Assembly (NCBI GenBank): GCA_013400975.1
Contig: WBMZ01015250.1
Coordinates: 39,031 to 103,030 of the forward strand
From: Atrichornis clamosus
Lineage: Eukaryota; Chordata; Aves; Passeriformes; Menuridae
DNA length: 64,000 bases
Direction: 5' to 3'
Part shown: in pieces, positions 12,301-23,500 of the stretch
Position numbering within the stretch: position 1 is the first letter of the stretch
How the letters are laid out: the number at the start of each line of letters is the position of its first letter
Position numbers and translations under genes: made by a program
The notes under the pieces: model-generated
Databases searched by the model: none
Seen by the model: only the letters and a program-made list of their open reading frames with translations
What the model was told of the DNA's origin: nothing

Positions 12301-15000
12301 ACTAAAATACTTACGTTAACACAAACAGAGAAGACTGAAGTAAAGTTCAGCTTTGGATTTTAATGGTATGCTGTGTTTCATTACCTGGTGTTACTTGAAA
12401 GTATTTCCAGGTGTGTTTGTAAAATGGGAATTGTTAGTGGGAAGCACTGTGTACCCATCTTTCTATTGCATCCCTTACTGTCTCCCGTCAAGGGAGTGAA
12501 GTCATGTGCTCTAACACCACATTTGCAGTGGTGTTTTTCAGCTGAGCAGGCGGTAATAGGCAAACAGACTTGCCGACGTCAAGTAAATTTGTGATTGAGA
12601 ATTGGTTTTGGGGAACAGCTGAAGGCTTTTGTATTTTTGTTTCAAGGGTCTTTTATATTTAGGTTGAGATGAAACTCTCCATCTTTATTTTCTAAAATTT
12701 GGGGGTTTGGGGTTTTTTCCTATATGGCACAAGAGAGACAGACTTGAAACAGATTTGTGTAACAGATCATGAGGTATCCTGCAGCTGTAAACAGACTGTT
12801 TTATTGGTTTTGGATGACATGTGTAAAAGATGGTTATGAAATGTAAATACATGTAAATTATTGCTCCACAAGTATTAACTACCAGACTATAATTTATCAC
12901 TGTGTTCTGAGACTTGAGAGTTCTTTTAAATTATTATGGAATTATTGAGTTTAAGTGATAGTAAATGGTGGTTTAACTTAATATCTTGCCCTTCCAGATA
13001 AAATTATAGGATTAGCATGCAATTATTTCATTGTTGATGAAATGACTGCAGAATGTATCTCCCACACAACTTTTTTTTCTGTTTTTTTGGAAAACTTTTT
13101 TCTACATCTATCTTCTCCAACATTTGCAGGGAGATTGCATGAGATATTGAATTTTCCTCTATGCCATCCCTCCAAAGCCATCTGTCATTATTTATAGCTT
13201 ATTTTACCCTTACCAGAAAGAAACTTTTTTATACAACTTACCTTGGATTGTTCTCTTCATAGTCTTTATGCATTTTAGCTGGAAAATTTGGGTTTTTTAA
13301 AAAAGAAGAGAAAGTGAAACATGCTATTTTAGAACACTTCAGATAATTGTCTCAACAGACGCGCTTTTTATTTCATTTTAGAGAATACAATTGAAAGTTC
13401 TGGCTCTCAGCGCCTTCAGTTGTCCCTCTACTTTTCTCAAATACTTTTGTCTAACACAAGAAATGTTTGTGTTATGACCCTGTGCTGTGGCTGCAAAGCC
13501 TACGTTAGTTTACAGTACCCCAAAAACGTAACACACGTGGTTCATTCCTGATCCACCTTGTGCTTCTACTTCATCTTTTTCTCTCATCAGATTTTCTCTG
13601 TCTGGGGAGGTGCATCGTGTGTCTATATTACAAAGTGAAGGGTTTACTTATTTAACTAGTTTTGCTGCTTGTATGTCTGATAAAGAGATATCCTGTGATC
13701 CACACAGATGAAGAAACTGAAGCAGAGGGGCAATGGCTACAAAGAGGTTTATTGCTAGAGCTTAATTTATAGCTCAGGAAGGCCTGACTTTCTAACCTCT
13801 GCTCCAGGACTCCAGAATTTACCATAAGCTCCAATTCCATGAGTAATGCAGCATGAGCCAATCTGAGCTAAACCTTGGTCAAGGTTAGTTTTGTAAATGA
13901 CTCTGATTCTTCCTCGTAGAAATACCTGCTGTAAAACACAAAATATACCAAAAAGTTCAACGCACACCGATCCCAACACCCATTCCAAAATACTCCAGCA
14001 ACTCTTTTAATATTCTGTAATTATCTGATTATGTTATACTCAGAGAATTCAGTTTATAAACACAGGCCTTTATGTAGGTTATATATATGTGTGTGTGTGT
14101 GGTTGCAAATATGTGGTTGAAATCACCCATATTGTCCTGCCCACCCCTACACATATAGCACAGGTGCAGTTCTCCCTGTAAAAGTAAAGGGAATGGTGAG
14201 GATTATACAACTTACTAACATTAGAATTGCATGCATAAGAGAGGTTGCACTGGCACAATCAATTCCGTCAAGAAAGTAATAGTTAATTTCAATCAAAACT
14301 AGAGTATGACTGTAGGCATGTGAGTGACATATTGCTTTAAGAGCTGCAGTAGAATGCCGTGATGAAAAGCAATTAGAAGATGTTTCCCAAATACACTGAT
14401 TAGGCACTAAATGGGTATGAAATCTGAAATTCAAACAGGCATTCAGGAATTTGGGGAGGAAAAAATTTTCTCAATGTATTTTGTATCAGTGCACCTACTT
14501 GAAATATATTTCAAATGGAAGTATAAATAATAACCAATTATAGGAAAAGTATATTTAAAAAAAAGGGAAATTGAAGGTATTAAAAATATACTTTAAAAAT
14601 ACAAATATGTTGAGAACTAAATTCTTCTTTTTCTTTTGGCTTCTCTTCAGAGGATGGATTTGGGTAGCTGTTTTCAACAGCTGATTGGGCAGTTAGGAAT
14701 CATTCTGTGATCATACTTGACTCTCCTAAAAATTTTTGAAAGCTAAATTCTCTAGTAAAATCATTCTCATCAAAAGATAATTTTAAGATTCAGAAGAATC
14801 AATTTGTTGGCTTGATATCTCTGAGCAGTGATGGCTTTCTCTACAGACAATTTAAACATTGAAACTCCATTCCTTGCAAAGAGACAACATTACTTACCTT
14901 GCTTCTTTTTCATATAGTGTGAAATGTTCAGTGTCAATGAAACAACCAGAGACAAAACCAGGAAGGCCAAAACTCCCCAGACAGAAAAATGGCATTCCAT
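9048..15000 (-). CDS. TRAT1: T-cell receptor-associated transmembrane adaptor 1 (complete, five coding exons)
   Basis: TRAT1 (TRIM) is a small type III membrane adaptor that associates with the TCR/CD3 complex and, once tyrosine-phosphorylated, recruits SH2 proteins including the p85 subunit of PI3-kinase. Joining 15000-14898, 13278-13242, 11869-11808, 10521-10463 and 9329-9048 gives 180 codons plus stop (human about 186). All introns are GT-AG and all phases agree (1, 2, 1, 0). There is a very short extracellular end, a transmembrane helix at about residues 7-26, the juxtamembrane NISHY, then YGNL (Y59), YEQM (Y72, the p85-type YxxM) and QMCYASLDHSVKGKRRKPR (Y96), and the C-terminal block IHDDPIRLMGLI. 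These match human TRAT1 nearly word for word. The start ATG at 14998-15000 is the first in the TM exon. The gene converges on HJURP, with coding ends about 6.6 to 7.5 kb apart. Confidence 0.95.
10463..10521 (-). CDS. TRAT1: TRAT1 coding exon 4: YEQM PI3-kinase-binding motif
   Basis: 59 nt between AAATTACAG and CTACAG|GTATGT, phase 1 in and phase 0 out. It reads EECCYEQMKSQPQRPVNQLQ, matching human ENCYEQMKARPEKSVNKMQ. YEQM is the YxxM site known in the family to bind p85 of PI3-kinase. Confidence 0.92.
11808..11869 (-). CDS. TRAT1: TRAT1 coding exon 3: YGNL motif
   Basis: 62 nt between CCTTGTAG and TTAG|GTAAGC, phase 2 in and phase 1 out. It reads SFEDYHTEDYPVYGNLNQDML. The YGNL tyrosine (a YxN-type SH2 site) and surrounding acidic residues match human DEYYIEDTPIYGNLDDM. 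Confidence 0.92.
11984..12001. repeat. TG/TA dinucleotide microsatellite
   Basis: A run of TG units followed by TATATA, inside a TRAT1 intron next to exon 3. Confidence 0.85.
13242..13278 (-). CDS. TRAT1: TRAT1 coding exon 2 (37-nt microexon)
   Basis: It lies between TTTTCCAG and AAG|GTAAGT, enters in phase 1 and leaves in phase 2. It reads (A)KMHKDYEENNP, the counterpart of human DKMYSYSSDHT. It is too short to be found as an open frame and was placed by splice sites, phase and homology. Confidence 0.85.
14081..14101. repeat. AT/TG dinucleotide microsatellite
   Basis: ATATATAT running into GTGTGTGTGTGT within the TRAT1 intron between the transmembrane exon and the 37-nt exon. Confidence 0.85.
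14898..15000 (-). CDS. TRAT1: TRAT1 coding exon 1: start and transmembrane helix
   Basis: 103 nt, bounded upstream by the acceptor TTTTCTTTCAG (exon boundary at 15008) and ending AAG|GTAAGT. It reads MECHFSVWGVLAFLVLSLVV followed by SLTLNISHYMKKKQ. The hydrophobic core and the NISHY-plus-lysines boundary match human TRAT1 (FLWGLLALLGLALVISLIFNISHY). Positive charges after the helix place the long tail in the cytosol. Confidence 0.92.
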
Positions 15001-15548
15001 TTCTGTAACTGAAAGAAAATCATTTTATAGTTTGGTTTGTCTAACAGTTTGACTGTATTCTTTGTGCTTGGTTGACTTTTGCTTTCTGTAATTGAAGCTG
15101 CTATTTTGTTGTTTACTCTGTGACAGCTATTGCTATACAAGCTAAATAATTAATATCAAAACCAGAAGCTAAATAATAAGAAAGCAAGTTCAATAAACTG
15201 TTGGCAGAAATACTGTTTCATAGGAATTCAGCCAAAGATTAGGCTATTGGTTTGCCTGTAAGATGCAGTAAAAATCAGAAATTAATAAAGAAAAAAAGTC
15301 ATTTTACTGAATTGCTTTGAAATTATTTCTATAATTGTCTAAAACTTAGTATTTGCAGTAAATTCTTGGCTAAATCCTAGAGTTCATGAAAGTAGTTCTG
15401 AATTCAGTAAAAAAAAATCCTTGGAAATGTCTCTGAATAATAGCTAAGATCATAAGGTTTTAACATCCCTGCAAAAAATGACAAAAGCTGTTGATGTTTT
15501 CTTGCATTGTTTTCTTGCTATTAAAGTCACTTTTACTCGTTTTCTTAC

Positions 15549-15640
15549 CTGAGAAAGCAGAGGAAGTGGTGGTAAAGGACAAACATCAGGTGGGAACCAG
15601 TGAAGCCCCTAGAATTACTGCAGAGAAAAGCCCAAACAGC
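15549..15640 (-). ncRNA. TRAT1: Alternative candidate 5' non-coding exon of TRAT1
   Basis: On the minus strand the segment ends CTGCTTTCTCAG|GTAAGA, a strong donor only 540 bp before the transmembrane exon. The upper bound is arbitrary. It contains an ATG whose frame is not that of TRAT1, so it could only be 5' UTR. An ETS-like GAGGAAGTGG word (plus strand, 15560-15569) lies beside the donor. Confidence 0.22.
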
Positions 15641-16550
15641 CCCTGGAAAATCACTTGGTAAAAGGTGGGTCAACTTAATTGAGCAAAGTCTCCTTTTGCA
15701 CTAAACTTGCCTTTCCTTGGAGTCCTGTGAGAAAGACAGGAAAGAACCCTATTTTTTCATGTAATTAGTTCTTTAATCAACCTTGCTCACATGAATTTTC
15801 CATCATAAGCCATGCTGAAGAAAATACCTTATTTGAAACAGTCCAGTGGCCAAAACTATCAGTGTTGCTGCAAATGGCCTGCAAAACCTTCCTTAACAGA
15901 GGAAACACTGAGACAAACACGAGTGAAAGGAGCTTGCAGCTAGATCCTTCACTTTCCCCAGAGGCACGTTGCATGTTCTCCTAGATTTGGAGTGTTTGAA
16001 ATAAAGCCTGGTGCCCAAAACTATGGCACTTCTATGAGCTCCTCTAATACTGAATAAAAAAAAATGTAGCTGCAGCAGAGCAGTCAAGGGGATGGATTGG
16101 ATGATACTGATCCTTAATGCACTTAGCTGTTTTTGGCATATCCGGATTCCTTCAGGAGGCTGACTTTTTTTTGTTGTTTCTTAAGTAAAGCTGAGGTAAA
16201 GGAGTACGGGAATACACACTTCCATGTTGCTGGCCAGGGGTGGGTGGCAGGCAAGGCCTTTGCTCCTTGTGAGAAGAGAGAACTTTTTTTCCTTGGTGAT
16301 CAGCTCCAGGTCATTTTAAGAACTTCTTACAGCTCTTGTTCCCTTGTTATGCAACAGCTCTTTTAGTTTTGTTTCACTCCAAGCCCCAGGTGGCTTTATG
16401 ATTACGAAACAAGGTAAGATAAATCTTGGTAATAAAAAAATCACAAATCACCTGGGCTTCTGGGATGCAGGTTACCTTCCTGATCAGAACTCTCTTTTAA
16501 AAGGAACAAAACAGAGCAAATAACCTGTAATTTTCTGACAGACTTTTAAT

Positions 16551-16566
16551 TTTTTTTTTTTTTTTT
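16551..16566. repeat. Poly-T run
   Basis: Sixteen consecutive T after TTTTAA. It could be the reversed A-tail of an old retroposed copy, but no recognisable body adjoins it. Confidence 0.7.
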
Positions 16567-17142
16567 GCCCATGGTACTTCCAGTGGCCATTTATCCTTCT
16601 TTTTAAATTAAACACCCTGTTTCCTTTCCTTTGGACCGCTTGAGTTCTCCCAAAGGCACTTGAGGGTTCTCTATCACTGCAAAATACTACTTTTCATGTT
16701 GAGAGGCACTTTTTTTGCAATCAGATACAGATGTTCATGAGGAGAGACAACACCTCCATGAAGCAGCTATATATCATTACAATTTTTCAGGGAAGGAATT
16801 AAAAGAATGGGCTATCCTACAGTGAGAAGACACTAACTACCACGCCACATCAAGAATCGCCAGTCTTTGGAACCTGGTTCCTCTATAATTAGTCACTCAA
16901 CTCTGAATCCTAGGCAACCTGTCCAAAACTTCAAGTCTGTCAAAAGCAAGGAATTTCAAGTCTCAGTGTTGTGCCTAAGCAATCAGAATCATCTTTCATT
17001 CTTGTCCAGTCTTTTTATCTTTTCTGATGTGACTGTTTTCCATTTTTCTCATGTTCATTTTGTATTTCTTTTCCTACAAACATTTTTCCTGGGAGCAAAA
17101 CCAGTATTGTGGCCTATGAGAAGGGAAGCACATATAACTGTG

Positions 17143-17310
17143 ACAGAATCACCGAATCAGTGATGTTGGAGAAGTCCCCTGAGATCACCGAGTCCAGCCT
17201 ATGACTGAATTCTGTATCATAGCACTGAATGCCACGTCCAGTCTTGCCCTAAACACCTCCATGGCCAGTGACTCCACCACCTCCCTGGGCAGCCCATTCC
17301 ACAAGCCACA
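17143..17310 (-). mobile_element. CR1 LINE 3' fragment, inverted
   Basis: It reads as the reverse complement of the CR1 3' region: CAGAATCACCGAATCAG, GTTGGAGAAGTCCCCTGAGATCACCGAGTCCAGCC, then CTCCATGGCCAGTGACTCCACCACCTCCCTGGGCAGCCCATTCCA (quoted as separate landmarks in the order seen). The element's 3' end is at the left. It is diverged and truncated, with no reverse-transcriptase frame. Confidence 0.85.
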
Positions 17311-19919
17311 AGTCTGTGATTCCTTAGAATAAAAAGAGTGAGCAGGTACCTAAAGTACAGTTGTGATCTAAGGTTGTTCCTTTTTCTTGATATAGAATGT
17401 TGTAATTTATCTCTCTGATTCAGGAATCTAGTTTTTAGGGAAAAACTTGTGTTTTTCCAGAGTAGAAGGAGAACTCTTAGTTTCAATTTGAATATTTTTA
17501 GCCCTTAACTGACCCGCTTTTTGATGACAAGTATTATTTTCGTGTTTCAGCTTCTGATTTAAATTGGAATTATTACCTTGAAAATAGTCAAGACTGGATT
17601 AAACTTTCTCTTTTCAATTTTCACATTTAAATTCTATGGTATTTGTGCAATCCCACTTCTCTAGAACTTTAAAAACATCTAGGAAAAAAAAGACACGGAA
17701 TTTGATTTCTAATAAAATGTACCAATGTTTTAAATCTCACAATCCACAGTTCTTTCTTAAACATGATTTAGAAAATGTCACGGGTGTGGAGAGATTAAGA
17801 AAACAACACTTAAGTTTCTTCCTAGATGAACATTACTTAGTTTATTTTTAAATTTATTTTCCACAACTCTGACTGAAACATCTGCTTGTGTTTCAGTAGA
17901 ATGTATACAAACATATGTGCGACTTCAGTATCTTTTTTTTTTGTCTTTGCAATACAAGATATTTGTTTGTCAGACAACACTACTTATATTATGGAAACAA
18001 CAGCAGTGTTCACTTACCCCATAAAACCATAGTAAACGCCTTGATCGGAGATGTAAGGGTGCTATTCTGAGAGTTCTTTGCCATTCTGATATCAGTTTCA
18101 AGTTAACCATATTACCCAGGTATGTTATAGGAGAAGTTTTGATTTTATATCCTAGCTTTACAGATATACAAATACCAGATATTTCCCGGGTCTTCTTGTT
18201 CTTATAGGTGTTGCCAACATGCCAATATGTTATTTACATTTATAACTGCATTATTTCAATTGTAACTACTTTGACAACAGCAGCATTAGAAGGAAAGCTG
18301 ACTAACTGTGTGAAAAACAATTTGTCTCCACAGATAACTACACTGCTGTCCCTATATGTATAATAGCAGATGCAACATCTCACAGATAAGTAGTTGTGCT
18401 AAAGACAAAAATTAGATAAGGAGACTGCAGATGGTAAGTGAGTAATAAACAGAGAAAAAAAGTCCATTAGACTAATTATATTCCATTTTGAAATAGTATC
18501 TTTTATTCTGTTCTCTAATTTTAATTCTCATTCAACTCATCTATTCTCAAATGTAGCAAAACCAGATTATTCTTTTTTTACATATTGTGTAGTTATTCCA
18601 AAGAAGCCATGACACAGTGTTCAGGGGGATTCTCAGCCACCAAATTGAGTACTTTAAAATATTGTGTTATATCTTTGAAAAAAAAAAGTCATATGGAAAA
18701 ATTAGGCCCCTTGGGAACAGTATACTATGATTATAATAGGATAAGCTCAAATTCCATCAGGGTTTTCTGTGATAGTCTATCTGTGATGGGAAAACTTAAA
18801 AGTGGTAGTAGTTCGTTATAGGAAATAATACTGAAGTATTCTTAAAGTAATGTGCTCCTCTGTGAAAGGAAAAAGTTCACTATATACCCAAAGGTTTCAT
18901 GAGAGCACAACCCTCGTTTTATTGTTACACGAATTTGCAATGTGTGAGTGGGGAAGTAGTATATTTAATCATTATAAAGATGACAGTATTTTGAAAAAGT
19001 AATATCGGAATCTCTCTAGTAGTAATGATACATTCCTCTCCTGCTGTTCTTCCATTTCTATTTGAAAATCATGTTAAAACTGGAGTAGTATCCAAGTAGA
19101 ACATCTATCTTAGGTAATTTGCTTCTTTTGGATGATGTTTTTACTTTTCTGACTTTAGGGATGGGGTTACTCACCACTGCTGAGTATATTGTACCTTCTG
19201 TTCATAGCAGTGTGACATATTCACACCACAAAATACAGGCAAACAAAACACTTTCTAAATATATAGTTAATTGTGCTTTTCCTTTTCTTTTAAATCTATT
19301 GACAACTTTCTCCCCCAACAGAGACAAGATATGCGAATAAATAGAATTTTGATTGTTTGTTCTTAGGTTTTCTCTTTGCAGGGTTCCTTACACAGGGTCA
19401 TTGGAGGGCTGTGAGGGGGAAGAAGCAAACAAAAAGCCCCATCAAACAAACAAAAGCCTCCAAAACATTCTAATCCTTCCTGGATGAACTTCTGCAATTC
19501 AATGTACTGCAATTCAAAGGAGTGGACATAAGGATGTAGTTACCTTTGGGGAGAGGGGCCAGATTTAACAATTCATGTTAGATGTTTGTCCTCTTAACAG
19601 CACAAGAATAGGTAGCAGAAGTGCTACGTTTCATTTCTTCTTGCTCTAATGTATTTTGTTTACAGAATCCATCACAAAGGATCTTGGGGAGATATAATTC
19701 TACCAGTTTTTTGTGCTGAAAAGGAATGTGAGGTGAGGAACGTAGATACCATCTAGCTGGACGTGCCATTGTGGTATCAACTCGCCATCCACAGCAGCAG
19801 ATTAATCGCTACCAGATTTAAGGAGATGATCTGGAGCACAAAATGGTTTCTTTCCTGCAGTTTTTGTCGGCAAATTTGTCAAAGATGAGACAAAACTGTC
19901 TTTCTTCCCCGCTTCCAAT

Positions 19920-20290
19920 TAAATGTTGATATAAATAATATTTTGTATTAATGGCCCTTAAAAAAAGAAACTCATTAAGAGACTGATGAATGTTAAATTA
20001 GCATTAAAGATGCTTTCACCTGTGTGAGCTTTTAATACAGGATTAATTCTCTGAAAAATATTCCTTAAACTGCAATTAATTAGCGCACAACTAATTGCTT
20101 TGTAAGATATCAACTTCATACTTCAGAAGGGAAACAGCGCATTGTAAAATAAGAAAGCCCAGAGCACAGTATTTTCAGCACAAAACTAATGCCAATGCTT
20201 AGTCTTCATTACCAAACTTTAATTAATGAAGGTTTAATCTGTTAATAATCATTTTATGTTAGAACCCTGAGCAACCTTCTTGGAAGATTG
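19920..20290. promoter_or_regulatory. Candidate conserved non-coding element (homeodomain-site rich)
   Basis: The stretch has many ATTA/TAAT cores (for example AATTAATTAG, TTTAATTAATGA, TTAATAATCATTTTATG), no repeats and no open frame. This texture is typical of vertebrate developmental or lymphoid enhancers. It lies just 60 bp from the proposed first exon of TRAT1. Function is inference from composition only. Confidence 0.28.
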
Positions 20291-20352
20291 CTAATCTACT
20301 GTGGCATGGTTTTACTGCTCCTACGTTTACATGTTTAAAAGATAAGGCTTAC

Positions 20353-20500
20353 CTGTTTTTGTTGTGTCTAGGAATACTCCCCTCCCCTTTATCCAACAGG
20401 AAATCAAGTTATGTTGGCAGATGTTGGATGCTCTTTTGTTTTGGACCTGGCAGCATGAATCTATCTTTAGAGTTGCCGTCAATCTGAAATGCCTCCAGTC
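20353..20500 (-). ncRNA. TRAT1: Candidate TRAT1 first exon (5' UTR)
   Basis: On the minus strand the segment ends ACAACAAAAACAG|GTAAGC, a near-perfect donor, and could splice to the acceptor at 15008. It carries a short upstream ORF (ATGCTGCCAGGTCC...TAA, 15 codons) and no ATG in the TRAT1 frame, so it would be untranslated leader. The upper boundary is approximate. The support is its position next to an ETS/RUNX-like site; there is no transcript evidence. Confidence 0.35.
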
Positions 20501-20530
20501 TTTTCTTTTTTTCAACTCCTTTCTTACAAA

Positions 20531-20544
20531 CAGGAAATGTGGTT
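20531..20544 (+). promoter_or_regulatory. ETS/RUNX-type composite site, putative TRAT1 promoter
   Basis: CAGGAAATGTGGTT places an ETS core (GGAA) two bases from a RUNX core (TGTGGTT). Closely spaced ETS-RUNX pairs are known in T-cell enhancers and promoters such as those of TCR genes. It lies a few tens of bases upstream of the proposed TRAT1 first exon, which fits a T-cell gene. No TATA box is evident nearby. Confidence 0.35.
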
Positions 20545-23500
20545 CAGGCTTTTACAAACCCACCAGCAAACTCACAGTCTCCTTCAGTGTTTGCCTCCAA
20601 GAGAGAATTATAGTATTTATGTGTGCACTTGTATTTATTATCCACCTGTCTTGTCACAGAAGAACATGTACAGGACTATTAGTTTCATTTATGTGATGCA
20701 AACTTTTGTAATATTCATACGAAACCCAGACTCTAAGTCTTCTTGGTTTTAAGGTTACGTTGAATCCAACAAAAATTTAGAAACCTGTTAAACTAAACGA
20801 CAGAGCTATTTTACCTAGGAGTGCTATGTGACTCTTTATCCCTTGAGATTTCTAAATCAAGTCTGAAAATCCATTGCTGAGAGCCTACAGTTTAGCTACA
20901 ACAGGATGCAGAGGCTTGATGAAGAAATTATAACACTGCCAGCTCTTGAAGGTCAGGTTAGAACAATGTGATGTGATTCCTCCATTCTTTAGTCTATGAA
21001 TATGGGGCCACAGTCCCGTACAGTTGTGGAAAGAAAGGGTAAATCAGCGTAAGGCTTACTGTGTGTATTTGTCTTTAAAATTTAATGAAACATGTCTGTG
21101 CTTAGGTAGAGAAGCCATTTTATTCTCAGAATCGGAGGCGCTTATTTCAGGGAAAGCTTGCACTCTGAGCACAATCAAAGACATTTTAGGTATAGTTTGG
21201 GTTTGGGGGTTTTTCTTCAGAGCAAACGTTTTTATTTTCTGTAATGCCTAACATAGAAGTGGGAAGGGTTTCTTAAGAAAAAAAGGTGACTCACATGACC
21301 GTGTTTGTCTTTTTGGAATACATAAACTGAAATAGCCCTCAGTGCAGTCTAAGGAGCAATGTAAAACACTGCTCTTCAAGAAAGACTCTAATTTGAGAAA
21401 ACATCCTCTGCAATCTATGTTTACTTGGGATGCTATTACTTTGGATTATTATTTTTATATTAACTGCCTTAGATCAATGCTTAAGAAATAATTTATTGGA
21501 TTAGCATCTTATTTGAACATAAAGGAACAGATTAGTCTTGATTAATATAACATACCCTTCCATTTCAGTCCAAGGGTCATACAGACTCTTAAATATTCAG
21601 AGCTTCATCCTAATGAAGTGACTTAAGCAGGAGGGATTAATATGAAAATACTCAAAATGGTGGGAATTCTTATGGAAGGGTACTGAACTGAAAGAGAAAC
21701 TGGAGAGGGTGGGAAATGTGCATCGTGACAATTAAGACAGTTGCTTAGTTTCTCAGCTAAGAGCACAAGGAGTAAATCTGAGATCTGCAGAGGACTCAGA
21801 ATAAAATGCTTATGAGCCTGAACAAGAAGCTTACAAGAAATAAACTCCTTTGGAGATAATTAGGGGCATAATGGAAAGGTGAACACTGAGAATGCAGCAG
21901 GGGATTTCTGGGTTTGTAGTCCTGCTGGTGCATTAATAAATCTGCTCTCCAAGAGCAAATCATTGCTGTACCATATCAGCTTTGAGTGGCTGCAAAAGCA
22001 AAGTCTATTGGATTCAACATGAGCTTGGTGTGCTATTTTGGGCAACCTGCAAGAGACTGAAAGCTCTGTTAGATAGCAAGAAAATATTTGCTTCAGGCAG
22101 TAAAATCCATTGTGAGTGTAAGACTTCTTTTTTCCTTTCCTTTGTGCTACATTAAAAACCTTAGTAAGCCAGCAGTCTACTTGGAGTGCTGTTACTCAGG
22201 ATAATAAAGACAAGGACAAATCATGACTATATTTAGAAAGACGGGACATAAGGTGATGCCACTTCATCCCCATCCATTGCATACAAAGACATTTTCTCCT
22301 CTTTTGCAAGTCCCCGAGCTATACATTCCTGGGTGCATATTCTGGGAAAGTATCTCTGACTGCTTAACTACTTATGTGATCTTTGGTAAACATATCTGCT
22401 GGTATCTCCAAGATATGAGTCTGTCTCAAGTGGACATCTGACTTGGCTGGGAATAGCTCTTGCTCTTTCAGTTCTTGGAGAAGGTAAGCAGAGCCCTGTT
22501 ATATACTTATGTGCACAGATGTATATGAAGGAGTAAGTCCCTGCTGAAATGGAGTCAAACAGTACATAAGTACATTTTTGTAGTGTATGCATGTTGCCAG
22601 CAAGCTGTGCTTTTCTAAGACCACAGAACACATGTTTATCTTCCTGCAGGTGAAATAAGGTGCACAGCTGACAGCACAATCAGGCCTCAAATGCCTACTT
22701 TCTCTCGTACTACTCAAATTACAACTTTTCTTTGAAAAATCATATCATTTTCTATCTAAGTGTGGTAGTGGAAATCCCCTTGCAAAGAATGTAAGAGACA
22801 CTGCTTGTAGTAGAAATCTTGAAAAGAATAAGTGTTCCTGCAAGATGTAAATAATATTTCTGTTTGAAGTGGGAACATATTTTTAATAATGAAATTTCAG
22901 GATTTGCTGGGCAAAGTAACTACAGCAGAAATGTTTTGAGTAGAGCTTATGCTGACATGGAGTCTGCTCAGGTTCTAGTCTCACAAACATATTGGAGAAG
23001 TAGAACTGTTCTTTTAAGCTTAGCATGTGGCTCTTTGCTTAGATTGCAGGTGCAGCCATGGTGCTTCTTGTGCAGTGAACACAAATGAGCAACAATGCTA
23101 CAGGCGAGAGCTTGGTTTAATATAGCTGCCCGAAAGAGTGAGGCTTTTCAAGGGAGCTTCAAATGCTGCAGACAGCTCTTCTATCTCTTACAATGAATTT
23201 TCTACTTAATGATAATATTAAAAAACGAATCAGGGTCATTTGTTCATTGTAGACGAAATCCTGTCTTTATTCACCACTTTACTTAAACCAGTGTTGAGCA
23301 CAATGCTATCTCATTAACTGCCCCTGAAATTATGGCTCCTATTAAAAGCAGTATCATGGGTTTCCTGTGGGGAAACCACAGGGTGGTTTTTTTTCTGAAT
23401 GCTACAAAACCTTATTATCAAGGACTATAAAGAGAAATTTTCTTATCTGGGTAATTCTGCACTGAAAAATTTCCATTGAAAGCTAACACTGCACACTTGT

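Larger units (their letters stand above)
9330..14897 (-). other. TRAT1: TRAT1 introns between coding exons
   Basis: Four introns (14897-13279, 13241-11870, 11807-10522, 10462-9330), each GT-AG on the minus strand. I see no further exon with matching phase, no LINE or LTR match, and only two short TG microsatellites. Confidence 0.7.
15009..20352 (-). other. TRAT1: Proposed large first intron of TRAT1
   Basis: It starts with donor CAG|GTAAGC on the minus strand at 20353/20352 and ends at the acceptor before the transmembrane exon. It contains a 16-base T run (16551-16566), a CR1 fragment at 17143-17310, and a homeobox-site-rich stretch at 19920-20290. No other coding segment is supported. If the true first exon is elsewhere, this is simply 5' flanking sequence. 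Confidence 0.4.

Noticed and set aside
23364..23382. 7-bp perfect inverted repeat CCTGTGG/CCACAGG
   Set aside because: Too short to stand out from chance in 64 kb.
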